64,000 nt of DNA from Bifiguratus adelaidae (GCA_002261195.1 MVBO01000008.1:162530-226529), one strand, 5' to 3'. Counted from the first letter of the stretch, positions 14,257 to 26,676 are shown. Translations and numbers: made by a program. The notes: a model not told the origin generated them from the sequence alone.

Positions 14257-16340
14257 TCATGCTTCGAGTAGCCGATCTGGTAGAAAACTCCATATGGTAC
14301 CCACGGTCGCCATGCAAAAACTGGCCCCCAACAAGAAGACATTGAATGTCCCTTCCTTCAGCGTCAAGCGGGAAGAAAACATGCGTAAATTGCACAAGAG
14401 CGGGAACATGGCGGATATAGTAAATGAGAAGAGCGATCCTAGCAAGGACTGCGACATGTCAACATGTCAGTAGGTTACAAATAGAGCCATGTCCTGCCTT
14501 CACCTACCATGACACGATCGAACCCTGGCACCAACACGGCGATACCGACGATACCCGCGCTCACTAATACGCGCGATACGCATTGAATAGATCGTCTGGC
14601 ACTCGCAGACGTTAAATTATTCTTGAAAAAGGCATGTCGAAACAACCAAATCTCGACAGTGACATTGATGGGGTTGAGTGTCAAGGCGTATTTAGTCAAC
14701 GGATTCACCACAATAAGCCATACAGCCAATTGATTTAGGATGGGGCTATAGCCAGGTGTAGTCATGAGATTTTGGGTAATCTCTTGCATAGTGTTCTCGC
14801 CAAACATGAGGTATCCAGTCACGGCCATGGATGTGTATATGAAGGCTGTGGCTATATAGGTCATGTTGACTACTTTTGGATACTGTTCAGGAGCCATCAT
14901 ATCCCGATATATACTGTTCAGACCGATTAGATCCACTAAGCCTGGGCTTGATGATGGCACTTACTTTGGAAAGACAGCGTGTCCAGCAAAGCCAGCCATA
15001 CATCTAACCGCAATGTGAGGATGACGCACGGTGGCGAGATCAATTCTTGACTTACAGTCCAAAAGTGAATGGCAAACGCATCCAATTCGACGGCCAAGCA
15101 TTCGTGGGCATTGGTTCCCATAGGCTTCCTGGGGCCTCGCGCTTGGTCAATCCATCGTACAAGACAACGCTTGTCAGTGTAACGGAAGAAAGAATGCCAA
15201 GAATAGAGGTATAAGAAAGATGATGCATGGCGAGGAATGTGGTCGGTGTGAGGAAGAAGAGGGTTGCAACCTTCAGGCTAGTCGAACTATAAGCGGGGAA
15301 GAGAACTTGCAATGAGTCGCCTAAAAGTATGACCAAACCCACGCTGAAAGCTATGTTAGCCTTCATCAGTGACCATTCCGCTCTCCTCTCTCCTACCTAG
15401 CTGCAATGAGTTCCATGAGGAACAGAGTAGAGATTAATGTACGAATACGCGGCCCGAAGGCGGCAACACCAATGTCAGCTATGGTGATCTGATGAGCACT
15501 TATGCTTCTACCGTCATTGTTGACATTTAACCCACCATATGTGACGAGCGCGCTATCGGTGCTGAGGCAATTTGCTAATATTTTTGCGGTGTAACTGGTG
15601 ATTAGACACGAAAACACCAGAGTCAAGGACCCTAATTGCAAGATATGAATGGGTGATTATGTACGAGACCAAATGCTACCTACCGAGTATCCAACCACCG
15701 TATTTGAACGAGAGCGGAAAGCTCAATATGGCGATTCCAATCAAAATGTTCATGGAATTGTATAAACTTTGTGCAAAGGTTGACTTTCCGAGATCCAAGA
15801 ACACTTCACCATTCTCTTCTAGTCCACCCATGTCGCTTGCTGAACTCTTGTGCCGTAACAAGGGAGTCGCTTCGGTATCCGGAAAGGCGACGCGGGGCTT
15901 GGTATCGGGTATGATAGCCGCGCCTATACTCCCGTCTGAGCGTGTCCGCGGTGATTCTGTGCGCGTAACATCTCTGTACATCACTGGTAGTTCTGGACGG
16001 CGCCGGGGAGAATGCTCATTGATAATGTCATCAATGGAACTTCCAGCGATCGTCCTTTCGGAGCCCGGTACCGAGATATTTTCGCTACAAGGAATGATCA
16101 GCAATCGCGTTTCGTTGCAGCATGCTGATCTTACCTCATGTAACTCCAACTTCGACTATAGGACTGATTCCAAGAGTTCAGAGACGACGCCATTTGCGCA
16201 TAGCTAGACCGCCTCCGAGTCGCCCAGGACCCAATAAAGAAGTTTGACGGCCTTGGCTCACTGTCTAGCTCTGGTTGCGAGCTAGATCGAACCTGATCGT
16301 TCTCTTGGTCGCTGCCACTGACGTCCAACGGGTGCGGCAT
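14257..16340 (-). CDS. Vacuolar amino-acid transporter (AVT/AAAP family)
   Basis: Predicted proton-coupled amino-acid permease of the vacuolar membrane, 569 residues. Exons: 16135-16340, 15684-16084, 15536-15631, 15397-15478, 15056-15343, 14965-15003, 14508-14913 and 14257-14448. Residues 1-150 are hydrophilic, Ser- and Arg-rich, a cytosolic tail typical of AVT1-type proteins. The first helix follows STFAQSLYNSMNILIGIAIL. Other landmarks are YADIGVAAFG, FGLCMAGFAGHAVFPNIYRD (built from three exons) and NPLTKYALTLNPINV. About eleven hydrophobic segments can be counted. The last exon supplies FSFTISAMFPLLCNL and the C-terminus. Transport direction (import or export) cannot be told. Confidence 0.92.
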
Positions 16341-16477
16341 GCTGAAAACCCAAGGCGCCCGATAGCCAGCACAGACCTATGCCCTAATTTGGAAGTGATT
16401 GTTACAGTCAATATGGCCTAGCTGTAAGGGAATTGACAGCTCGTTGGTTTCTGGTATGGATATATCATTGATATCTA

Positions 16478-18105
16478 TCACAATCTATCATACTGTCGAA
16501 GGGTCAATAAGCGAGGAATGTTAGTACATTTGGAAAAGACTTACAAAATAGTCCAATCCTTGACCGACTTCCCACAGCGACAGGCCCACTATGAAGAAGG
16601 ATGAATGAGAACATGTCAATGCATTCCAAGAAGGAAGCCCTCACCTCCATACTCTTTCGCCAACTCCAAACGATCGTGGATACTTCGCTTACTGGGATAC
16701 CATATTTCAATTTCATCACCGTCGTTGAAACATTCAGCGACATGCTCCTGATTGATCTTGTCCCACACAAGCTTGTGTATGGGCTCGCCTTCCTCATCCT
16801 CACACGTTCTCAGTCTCTCCAAATAGACTGAACCTGTAATGGGCTCTGCTTTCACAGGGGTGAAGTACATGCCGTAAAGATTGAGGCCCATGAGTAACTT
16901 GTGAGCATTTGGCGTGGAACCGAAATGCTCCAAATTGTCACGCAGCCAGTCTATAGGGGCGTTTGGTCCGGATTTGCTGTCAAATGTAGGCAAGGTGAGT
17001 GGCTTGTATGGAGGCGGCGAGCGAGCATACCTTGTAGAGAAATCATATGTCATGATACTAAAGCGATCCACGTGCTGACTGAGATGGTCGAATTCTTCTT
17101 TCGACATGTGTATCGGTGGGTTGTTGTTGACCATCTCACGAATAGGCGGAATGACAAGTATGAGCTCCATACTTTCGTCATGCAGCTTCTTGGCGAGATC
17201 AACAATGAGAAGGCGGAGGAGATGTGGGGGAACACCAGTCTCCAATGTGAGTCCATTGAACTTTTGTGCACTGCAGAATAACTGAAGTTATGGAATATAT
17301 TTTGGTCTACCAACAGCATCACCTACATGCATTCCTGCGTGAGTGCATTCGCCAATGCCGCCGCTTCATTGGGATCTTGCACAAGGTTAATGATATCTTC
17401 TTGCGTTATAAACTGTAGCTGCATGCGAGGCAAGACTTTGCCAACCATGCGGCCATCGACTTCGCCGCGAACCTCCTCGATCCACTGTGTGAAGGTTCAT
17501 ATATGAGCACTCTGAACCAAGCTATTGAATCAACCTACCCCTTGATCCACGTCGTGACCGCCGAAAAGCCGATATTGATACGGTTCGCTAGGAACATAAT
17601 TTATATGCCTTTCATGCTATATCCTGGCAAAACACCCACCTCTTTCGAACCGTATACCAGACGGGTGAGATGCTGCAAGAGCAGTATGGATCAGATCGCA
17701 TGCAGTATATTGAACCCTTTGCGATTGCTTACTAGTCAAACTTTCCCTTGAAGTACTTTACAACATCATAACCTGACAGCGGACTTGGATCAATTCTCGG
17801 TTCTTGGCAGCTCCTTTCCGGGGATGTATTAACACATACCATGATTGTTCCACGGAGTGACATAAGCCAGAGTATCCCCATCCTGGAACAGCTTTGTATG
17901 GGCCGTTTCGTTCACGTAGAACGACGACTTTTCCAAGATGGACGAGGCCTGCTTGGGTTAGTTCAAGCCTAGCACTGTCGTTAGGATAGCTTACCGTAAC
18001 ACTTGTGCTTGGAGCCTTGTATTGAAATGCTACCTGCTCATTATTGTCCGCCTTGACCGCGCACAACCCAAAGGCTGCCGCCAGCAGTACCTTAAAGCTC
18101 ACCAT
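16478..18105 (-). CDS. CHID1-like glycoside hydrolase family 18 protein, secreted
   Basis: Homologue of animal chitinase domain-containing protein 1, 377 residues (human about 393). Exons: 17995-18105, 17840-17951, 17733-17772, 17640-17672, 17539-17587, 17327-17484, 17031-17270, 16645-16976, 16545-16588 and 16478-16492. Signal peptide MVSFKVLLAAAFGLCAVKA. The spliced sequence shows the family segments YVTPWNNHGYDVVKYF, DYISPVWYTV, GGHDVDQGWIEEVRGEV, LVIPPI, SIMTYDFST, SGPNAPIDWL, LLMGLNLYGMYF and SLWEVGQGLDYFYDRL. The classical GH18 DxxDxDxE motif is not seen intact, in line with CHID1 being a lectin-like or weakly active member. The last coding exon is only 15 bases, supported by the conserved LDYFYD end. 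The substrate is unknown. Confidence 0.92.
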
Positions 18106-18237
18106 GCTTCACGCAAATTCCAGTGCGAACGCCGAAATCGCAAGACCGTCAAGCACCGTCACGTGATCCTCCAATACTGAATATCAGCATCGGAACTTGC
18201 TCAACGAACAGAACAGATCTCTTTGCCACTCTACAGC
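18106..18237. promoter_or_regulatory. 132-bp divergent promoter gap (CHID1-like / PHF5A)
   Basis: Start codons of the CHID1-like gene (minus) and PHF5A/Rds3 (plus) are separated by 132 bp, so they share an upstream region. It contains a CACGTGAT-like E-box core near 18158-18165 (tCACGTGat). Function of the site is inference. Confidence 0.4.
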
Positions 18238-18729
18238 ATGGCAAAGCATCACCCAGATCTGATATTCTGCCGCAAGCAGCCTGGAATAGCTATAGGCCGT
18301 CTATGCGAAAAGTGCGATGGCAAATGCGTAATTTGTGACAGGTAAGTCAAAGCGTCAAACGTCAAGTTCGACCAAAAGCTCATCATGTCGTAGCTACGTA
18401 AGACCCGCTACCTTAGTCCACATTTGCGACGAGTGCAACTTTGGTACGTATAAAAGCACGCGTGGTATAAGATCGGTTACTGACGTGACATTCCAGGATC
18501 GTTCCAAGGTCGATGTGTCGTGTGCGGTGGCCCAGGTGTCAGTGACGCATACTATTGCGTGAGCTGTACACGACTAGAAAAGGATAGGGAAGGGTGTCCC
18601 AAAATCATCAATCTTGGATCAAGCAAAACAGGTAAGCTATCCCTCAAAATATGGCATGCGGTACTCATTTGACGTTTCTTCGCAGACTTATTCTACGAAC
18701 GGAAAAAGTTTGGGTTCAAAAACAGATAA
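18238..18729 (+). CDS. PHF5A/Rds3, SF3b subunit of U2 snRNP
   Basis: Zinc protein of the SF3b complex that helps the U2 snRNP hold the branch-point region; nuclear. Four exons (18238-18341, 18394-18443, 18497-18631, 18686-18729) encode exactly 110 residues, the invariant family length. Metal-binding cysteines occur in [53 protein letters not shown] and [13 protein letters not shown]. The C-terminus [12 protein letters not shown] is characteristic. The protein is among the most conserved in eukaryotes, so the splice joins are certain. Confidence 0.98.
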
Positions 18730-18848
18730 CCATAGTCTCAACAGCGCTCTGCGCCAGGCCATTCGTGTATTCGATTGCAGGCGCTGTTGAGTAGAATTAT
18801 TCCAATGTAAATTAGGACGAGATGTGGAACATGGATCTATTTCATCTT

Positions 18849-21593
18849 TTACACATGAACAGATTGCTCGGGCTTTCTGTCCTCTAGCTCGTGTAGATAT
18901 TCGTCAATAAGCTTTTGCCTAATTTCTGGATAGGGATCCAGATCCAAATAACGCGTATCGCCCTAGGCAAGCGCATTGATTAGTCTTCATGCGGTTCTCT
19001 ATTTCTCTGTACTTTAAAGCAATCCTACCTTGAGCACCTCTTCAATCTCCTCGCGTTTCGCCTCCCTCGTAGGCTTCTTTGTCTCACTGTTGTCCATGTC
19101 ATCATCGGATCCATGACCCCCTACGGCAGCGTCCGCCCAGCGAATACGAAACTCGACAAACTGGTTCTCTGCCAACATGTCTCTAAAGTCTTGGAGAGCG
19201 CGCTCATAGCGGCGTTTCTGGTGCTTGCGGAAAAGCCTCTCCAGTTCCTCCTTGTCGTCCGAGAGTCGCGTGGCGCGCACGTCCTCATCCGTTAGCGGAA
19301 GGAGTTCGGTCCATGGGGTATTAAGTTTGGCCGTTTCGTCAATCATATTCTCATACACCTTGAGTCGCTTTTGATAGATGGAGTCGGTGTGCTCGGCAAA
19401 TAATTCTCGCTTATCGGTTTCGTCAAGGTAGGATATATTGAAGCGATAGTCGCGTTCCAAGTCAGACACTTTGTGATCGTATTTGTCCTATGAAGAAAAG
19501 TTAGCGTATCGTTCCGAAGCTCTTTGAGAATGCACTCACCTTGTGCGATCGCACAGTATCGATGAGCAGGGTTCGAAAACTGACTATGGCTTCTTCACGC
19601 ATAGCTGCATTGCGGCTATGGTCCTTTTCTCGGCCTATGCGCATCCGTTCGCGCTGTACATGCTGTTCTCTTTCTCGCAAACTTGCTTCCGCTCTGACGA
19701 TTCTGTAAGCTGAATGCAATACGGAAATCATTCTTGTGACATACCTGGATGCTTTGTCGAGATGACCGTCCCGGCGGTCATGCAGAAGGTCATCCCTATT
19801 GCGCACACGATGATGAAGATCCCGGTCCGGGTCTCTTCTGTCATCCCGATCATCATGATCATCACGTCGGCGTCTTCGGCGTTCCTCTTCTTCCTTCTCG
19901 GCGAGCATGCCCAAGCACTCGCGGAATATGTCTTCTCGCCGCTCAGAACGGTCCACAGCTTGATACCGCGGATCTTCATAGATCTCGCGTTTTGTCTTGC
20001 GCCAACTAGAGTCTGGCCGCAATCCGGGCGTTTCTTCTAAAAGTTGCCAGAAGTCTTTCTTTGCTTTCCGAGGATCCGGTTTCCGTCCTTCCTCTCGCTT
20101 CCTCTTGAGCCATTCGCTATGCTCCCTAAACAATTGCTCTCGCAATTTGGGGTCATCAAGATTCAGAAATCGAGGATCTTTTCTGTACTTGAATCGAAAG
20201 TCTTCCCAACGTGTCCGATGCGTTACGTCGGGTTCTTCAAACAGCTTTTTGTATTCTTCGATTAGTGACTTTGTGGAGGCTTGGACAAGGTCGTTCCGAC
20301 CAGCACGCTTTTCCTCCAGCAATACCTTGCAGAATTGCTCAAAGATCTCTTTTCTCTTTGGCAAACTCTTGACCACTAGAAGGTTAAAAGTTGGCATTGT
20401 CGTCACAGACACACGGCAAACTCATATATACTTACGGTTATACCGAGGATCAGATATGAATTTGGGCAACTCTCGTTCCCATGGGGCTAAAGGATTTATA
20501 CTTTTCTCGCTCAGCATGGCCTAGAGATGATGAACAACTGTTAGCCGAACAACACTTCGCCGCGTGACAGGATGGCCTTACCATGAATTGTTCGTATCGT
20601 TCGTCGTCCGGCATTTCTGGTTCCTTTCTTTCTTCCTCTTTCTTCTCATCGTCACGCTCTGATCCATTCTGGTCCTCCATAGCCGAACCCTCTTCCTGCA
20701 GTTGCTGCAATTGCCATGCAATATCTTCTTCGGTCATCCTGTAAACGAATCTGAGTACCATCTCCTATGCGAGGCACACGTTTCTAACTTACTCTGTCAC
20801 CTCTGCTTCTTGTTCTTCCTCCACTGTGGTCTTCTTGGACGGGTCCAGCGCAACCTCCTGTGCCGGTTCCTGATGCTCGACGCTCTTTTTGCGCTTTGCG
20901 TCCTTTGACGGCTCTTCTTCTAATGCTCGCTTAGGTGCTTTACTGCGCTTTCCCTGAAACATGGCTTGGACAAGATCAGCGATTTCCTCGGGCACTTGCC
21001 ATACGGACGTTCGCGTTTTGGGCAAAAAGTAGAATTGGTTCCCATGATTGGTGGTGATGAGCTGCCAATTTGTACCAGGTATCTTGCGTCTACATGAACC
21101 GCATTAGCAACATGATCAGCGACATCTTGCAGATGGCATCATACCTTTTCGACGGCTTCTCTTTCGTGAGGACCGGATGTTGTCCAGGAGCCTGTCCAGG
21201 CTGTTCATAATCCATTGGTCGAACGAGGTGAGGTGGCGGATGAAGGGGTGGTTGCGGAGCAAGAGTTGCTGGGTGCTGCCACGTACTTTTGCCTGTGGCC
21301 GCATTGTACCAGTACGTTTGCCCCCCGGGCGCGACATGTTCACTCCAACCTGGTGGTAGCGTTCGATAAAAGTGTGAAGGTGGTGGTGGAGGGGGTGGAT
21401 AGGAAACAGTTGGGTTCCCATTGGAAGGCGATTTCGCCGATTCGGCTTCCTCAGCATTTGAGTCTTGCTGATCTTGTAGCTCGGCCTGATCTGCTGCATC
21501 GCTAGCGGCCATCGGCTCACTTGTTCGCATTTGCGTGTCTCCGTCACTGTCTCTTGTGGCCACGGCCGTTAATGCCTCCACCTCATTTGCCAT
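18849..21593 (-). CDS. WW-FF domain protein, TCERG1/CA150-like transcription-splicing factor
   Basis: Nuclear protein linking RNA polymerase II C-terminal domain to spliceosome factors, 784 residues. Exons: 21145-21593, 20793-21089, 20582-20738, 20436-20520, 19745-20375, 19540-19702, 19029-19487 and 18849-18962. A proline tract (YPPPPPPPSHFY) is followed by a first WW domain (LPPGWSEHVAPGGQTYWYN...STWQHP). A second WW-like domain is GTNWQLITTNHGNQFYFLP...SVWQVP. Lysine-rich linkers come next, then at least four FF-like repeats, for example FEQFCKVLLEEKRAGRN and WEDFRFKYRKDPRFLNLDDP. An Arg/Asp-rich stretch lies near residues 460-500. Animal TCERG1 has three WW and six FF; this one is shorter. 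An upstream in-frame ATG at 21638 is possible but would nearly abut the divergent gene. Confidence 0.88.
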
Positions 21594-21661
21594 GTCAGAC
21601 AGGAAAGCCCGTCGTTGACAGGTGTTTTCAGAGAGCACTTTCCAACAATGGACAATTGAGG
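21594..21661. promoter_or_regulatory. 68-bp divergent promoter gap (TCERG1-like / unknown gene)
   Basis: The chosen starts are 68 bp apart; if the upstream ATG of the WW-FF gene (21638) is used, the gap falls to 23 bp. That would leave almost no room for two leaders and is one reason to prefer the downstream start. Confidence 0.35.
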
Positions 21662-22343
21662 ATGCAAGACTCGACAGAGAAAGCGCGTGTTCTAGCAGAC
21701 AAGGAGCTCAAGTCAAGGTAACAAAGGACACTTTATAGAACACATCAGATTGACTGATGCACGTTTGCTGGCCAGGGCAAAGGAATGGCAAGACTTGAAC
21801 GCGTCGTCACTGATTCTGTTACAAAAAGTGTTGCAAAGGGACTATAGTGAGCAATACGTCACTCGTCGCCGTTGACTCTTTATTCACAACCATTACCCTA
21901 TAGACAACGAGACATACCAGATGCAACTGGAACAGGCACTCACCCAATGTGAGTGTAAGACTGCCCTTTCAACCATTGCGCTAATTTGAGTTCTCTTTTC
22001 ACTCCGTAGATTCCATCATCCTCGAAGCTATGCATGATACCTTACAGCAATTGTACAAAGCACATCACCTCATTATGATCCACGATCCCACCCATACCTC
22101 AACCATTGATCCTCCACCCTATCTCGAAGAGATTAGACATGTCATTTACGCCTTTGAAGACGAATTGTCCCTCAAGGTGAGTCAAAAGAATAGATTGCAA
22201 TAAATCCGTGATATTCACAATCACCCCGCAAACAGACGACCCTCACCTCCATTGCTTCTTTACCCTGCACCAAGGAACACGAGGCGCTCCTTACAGCCAG
22301 TTGGCAGTTACAACCTTTTGCAGAGAAATTTCCAGAAGATTAA
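21662..22343 (+). CDS. Unrecognised small helical protein
   Basis: Five exons (21662-21717, 21776-21846, 21904-21948, 22010-22176, 22236-22343) join in phase to give 148 residues. Introns are of the same size and type as in neighbouring genes, which supports a real gene. I do not recognise the family. The sequence looks mainly alpha-helical, with amphipathic stretches MQDSTEKARVLADKELKSRA and LQKVLQRDY, and a Gln/Leu-rich helix (QMQLEQALTQYSIILEAMHD). A Pro-rich loop STIDPPPYLEEI precedes the last helices. No signal peptide or membrane segment. Shape suggests a small subunit of a coiled-coil complex, but that is only a guess from composition. It ends 53 bp before the Aha1 start. Confidence 0.7.
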
Positions 22344-22396
22344 GCCGAGAATAAAAAAGAGCCTTTGCCAACCACGCGGCGCCTTTGTCTTTCGAC

Positions 22397-23728
22397 ATGT
22401 CGAACTGGAAGAACGTTAACAACTGGTGAGTAGTAGCTATAATGAATTGAGACAAGATTAATGCGTTGTTAGGCACTGGTGAGTTATAAGCTAATGTCGC
22501 AAGCTCGGCCGATGCGAGCTGGCCGTCGGGATTCTTCCTTTCTGTAAGCTTACCCACTCCGTTGGCATACAGGGTCTCCAAGAACTGTGGAACGTGGTCC
22601 AAGGAGTACTTTTCCAAGGAACTCGTGGGAGTCGAGATACAGAAGGACGGGATCACGGTGCGAACAGACAGGTTGGACGAAATGACGGGGGACGTAGAGT
22701 TGAATCAACGCAAGGGGAAAGTCATCACCATCTTTGATGTTCACGTGAAGCTTCATTGGTCAGGTACGGTACATTGAACGGCCCGGTTGATCTGCGCGAA
22801 TACCGATCCTCATTGAATATCTCTAGGTGAAAGTGCTGATGGAACCAAGGCAGATGGAACGATTGAGATCCCCGAAGTTGCGCACGATACCGAAGTAGAC
22901 GATTATGTGGTGAGTGATGGGCGCTGCTACATGTTGATCCGCGATACTGATGTACTGGTACGTATAGTTTGATGTCGAGATCAACGATGAGACACCCGCG
23001 AAATATGAAATCAAGGAAGTCGTGCGCAAGCATCTCACGCCCCTGCTCCGAAAGAAGCTGGCGGCATTCGCACCTGCGCTCATTGAGGCGCATGGCAAAG
23101 ATGTCTACATTGATCCTTCCCAACTCGGCAAAGCCGCTCCCCCGCGCCTGGTGCATAAAGAAACCAGTGGAAGCACCCGAGTCAACACCACCAGCACTAC
23201 AACCGGCAATACTGCAAAAGTACATAATACCACGACACTGAAAGAGACCATCGAGTTCCAAGCATCCGCCAGCGAGCTTTACGAGACGCTGCTAGACACT
23301 GCCCGGGTCAAAGCTTGGACGAGAGGCAGTGGGGAAGTGTCCAAAGAAGTGGGAGGTAAATTCAACCTCTTTGGAGGCAATGTCATTGGAGAGAATGTGG
23401 AACTGGTAAGAGGAGCCAAAAGTTGCACAATGGCACATACACTGACAAACGCTCTAGGTACCTGGTCAAAAGATTGTGCAAAAATGGAGATTATCTTCTT
23501 GGCCTGCCGACCACTTTTCCGAAGTTACACTCAAATTCGACCAAGGAAGCGATGGCACAAAAGTACACCTAGAACAGCGAAATGTGCCCGTGGGTGAAGA
23601 AGATATAACGAAGCGCAATTGGGACAATTACTACTGGAACGCCATCAAAAGCACTTTTGGGTAAGCGTTTGCCATATCCTTGCTTCCTGCCATGGTCTGA
23701 CCATAACAGATTCGGAGCCATTTTCTAG
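22397..23728 (+). CDS. Aha1, activator of Hsp90 ATPase
   Basis: Co-chaperone that binds the Hsp90 middle domain and speeds its ATPase; cytosolic. Exons 22397-22425, 22473-22478, 22573-22763, 22827-22909, 22968-23405, 23458-23660 and 23710-23728 give 322 residues. The N-terminal domain holds the conserved NNWHW and the RKGK loop (ELNQRKGKVITIFDVHVKLHW). The C-terminal START-like AHSA1 domain runs from about residue 200 (LKETIEFQASASELYETLLD, GGKFNLFGGNVIGENVELV, KWRLSSWPADHF) to the FGFGAIF end. Exon 2 is a 6-base microexon encoding the His-Trp of NNWHW; skipping it also keeps the frame. Family assignment is very firm. Confidence 0.95.
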
Positions 23729-23887
23729 ACGGTAGCGCTCATTTGCTTTGCTACACATGCATTGTAAGTGTTCAATCCATAAACAATAAAGAACATTGGC
23801 AGGTTGAGTCACATTGACACAGTGATGACTAAGCCACCGCTTCTAATATAGGGTACAAAACGATCCCTCACTTCACTCTTGTTCAGT

Positions 23888-26588
23888 ATGGCGCCACAAA
23901 AGACAAAAGCGCGCTTGTTTGCACGCAAGAGTGCTGCGGGATCACGAGAGTTTGCTGGGGCGTTGAAACTTGCCATCGCGTCGCGAATTGCCAAAGTTGA
24001 TGCTGAAGTCATCCAAGGTAAAGGCACATATTGATTCGCCGAGTTGAGGCTAACATTGCCCCGGTTTGCGCAGGCAAGGAAGGTCCTTGGGTAGAAGTGA
24101 ATGGAATTACCTTCTATGCCCCCAACGTGGCCGTCAGGTAAGGAAGCACGGCGATGTGGATGCGATGAGAACACGCGATTGACCACAGGCGATATAGCGT
24201 CTTGCTCAAGAGCCAGTCCAATAGTCCATTGGCAAGCTCTTTGATAGAACAAGAAGAGACTCAATTAGGGCCTCTTGCATCTGAAGGAAAGGTCGAAGAC
24301 GTCTTGGCCGCTGCCAACGAAATCTATCACAAAGCCAAGGGAGCCAACTTGTTGGGTGAGGTGAGTCGAGATTCCTCTTGCTCTAGCTCTTCGTTCATGA
24401 TGGCTTCTAGACGAATGCTCCGACAGCATTGGACGTAATCTTGTTTTCCACATTGTTTCACCCGTCGAGCTCGGCCTCGCAAGAAATCGAAGAAAAGTAT
24501 CCCGAGTTGCTGGGATGGTTCAAGGCTTTGAATAAGGTGAACTGCGTCGCCAAAGGTGTGAGCGATGCAAAGGCACTGGTAAGTCGAGCGATCTGATGGC
24601 GATTTTGGTACTTACGCCACCATGACTACCAGGCCAGCGGACTGACCACTGGATCCGCGGCCCCTGCGGGAAAGAAAGCGGTACCCAACGGTCCTAATCC
24701 TGCAACCAGAAAATTGAACAAGAAAGCTGAGTTGGTCCTTACGGAAGAGATAAAGTAGGTTATTCGTTGGTATATTGCCACCAAATGCTCACGGACATGT
24801 ACTACTCAGGTTGCCCAAGGACGGTGAACCCAATATTCTCATCACCTCTGCTTTGCCCTATGTCAACAACATTCCTCACTTGGGCAACGTGATTGGATCA
24901 GTATTGAGTGCAGATGTTTACGCCAGATACTGCCGAGCTCGTAAACTCAACACAATCTTCATTTGTGGTACTGACGAATACGGTACCGCAACAGAAACGA
25001 AAGCGCTCGAAGAAGGAGTTTCCTGTCAGGAACTATGCGATAAATACAATGCTATCCATCGCCAAGTATACGAATGGTTCGGCCTGTCCTTTGACAAATT
25101 TGGCCGCACTACTACGCCTCAACAGACAGTCATTACTCAAGACATCTTTCTCAAAGCGAACAGCAATGGCTACATGTCGACCGATACCGTCGTTCAGCTC
25201 TACTGTGAGCAATGTCATCGTTTCCTTGCTGATCGCTACGTGGAAGGCATTTGTCCACATTGCGGATACGACGATGCCCGCGGCGATCAGTGCGACAAAT
25301 GTGGCAAGCTTTTGAATGCCATCGACCTCATCAAACCACGTTGCAAACTAGATGGTAACACTCCAATCACTAGGGAATCCAAGCACATTTTCCTCGAGCT
25401 TGACCGTCTTCAGCCCAAGATTGAGGAATTTGTCGACAGAAGTTCCAAGGAGGGACAATGGTCATCGAACGGTGTCCATATCACAAAGTCGTGGCTCAAA
25501 GAAGGTCTCAAACCACGCTGCATTACTCGCGACCTAAAATGGGGTACTCTAGTTCCCTTGAAAGAGATGAAGGACAAGGTATTCTACGTGTGGTTTGACG
25601 CCTGTATCGGATATCCATCCATCACTGCGACCTACACCAAGGATTGGGAGAAATGGTGGAAGAACCCCAAGGACGTTAAGTTATACCAGTTCATGGGCAA
25701 GGACAATGTGCCGTTCCATACGGTTGTGTTTCCTGGCTCTCAAATTGCTACTGGAGAAGAGTGGACCATGTTGCATCACATCTCCACCACAGGTATGGCT
25801 CTTGCTTGGCCATTGCATAGGATGATACTCATATCCTGTTTACAGAGTACCTCAATTACGAGAATACAAAGTTTTCCAAATCTCGTGGTATTGGTGTCTT
25901 CGGCAGCGATGTCATTGCCACGGGTATTCCCGTGGAAGTCTGGCGCTATTATCTGATTTCGAGCCGTCCTGAGACTGCGGACTCGATGTTCACATGGAAA
26001 GATTTCATTGCTAGGAACAATGGAGAGCTTCTCAACAATGTCGGTAACTTCGTCAACCGCGTCATCAAGTACGTCTCCTCCAAATATGAGGGTATCGTTC
26101 CGCCTACCGATCTCTCAGGTGAAGCGGAAGTAGCACTCCAAAAGGATGTCAACGAGCTCCTGGCATCTTACAATGAAAGTCTTACGGCCGTCAAGATTCG
26201 TCAAGCACTTGCCATTACCATGAGCATCTCTGCCCGCGGCAATCAATATTTGCAAGAGAACAAGATTGACAATTCCCTCTTCTTGAATAACCGACAACGC
26301 TGTGATACCGTTGTCGGCACCGCCATCAACCTCATCTACCTTCTCTCCGCACTCTTTTACCCCTACATGCCGACAACCACGGAGTCTATCTGCCGACAAC
26401 TCAATGCCCCCGTTCGAGATATTCCAGACACCTGGACGATAGATGTTCTTTCCGGCCATCAAATTGGCAAGCCAGAATATCTCTTTTCACGTCTTGATAC
26501 TGGCTTGGAGGAAGAATTTAAGCAGAGGTTTGGTGGAAAGGGCAGAGCTCCTGCCAACCCCAATCAAGCCGAGACCAAGAAGAACTAG
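23888..26588 (+). CDS. Methionyl-tRNA synthetase, cytosolic, with GST-like N-terminal domain
   Basis: Charges initiator and elongator tRNA-Met. Exons 23888-24017, 24074-24137, 24189-24360, 24411-24578, 24633-24754, 24810-25792 and 25846-26588 encode 793 residues. Residues 1-190 form a GST-C-like appended domain, which in yeast binds Arc1 and in animals the multisynthetase complex. The catalytic core starts at [18 protein letters not shown] (HIGH-type HLGN). The zinc-binding connective peptide has [16 protein letters not shown] and CDKCG. The KMSKS-type loop is [11 protein letters not shown], made across the intron at 25793-25845. The anticodon-binding domain carries FVNRVIKYV and ends with a Lys-rich tail. 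The start is the first ATG of the appended domain. Confidence 0.96.
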
Positions 26589-26676
26589 GTTTAGAAAGAC
26601 ATAGATGCGTGTATGGGTCAAGAGTATTCCATCAATACATTTTGTTGTCAAAAGGAGAGCTTTAATTACATGTGCC

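Noticed and set aside
17609-17639. A 31-base intron in the CHID1-like gene
   Set aside because: A 52-base intron ending at 17588 keeps the phase and fits the usual intron size.
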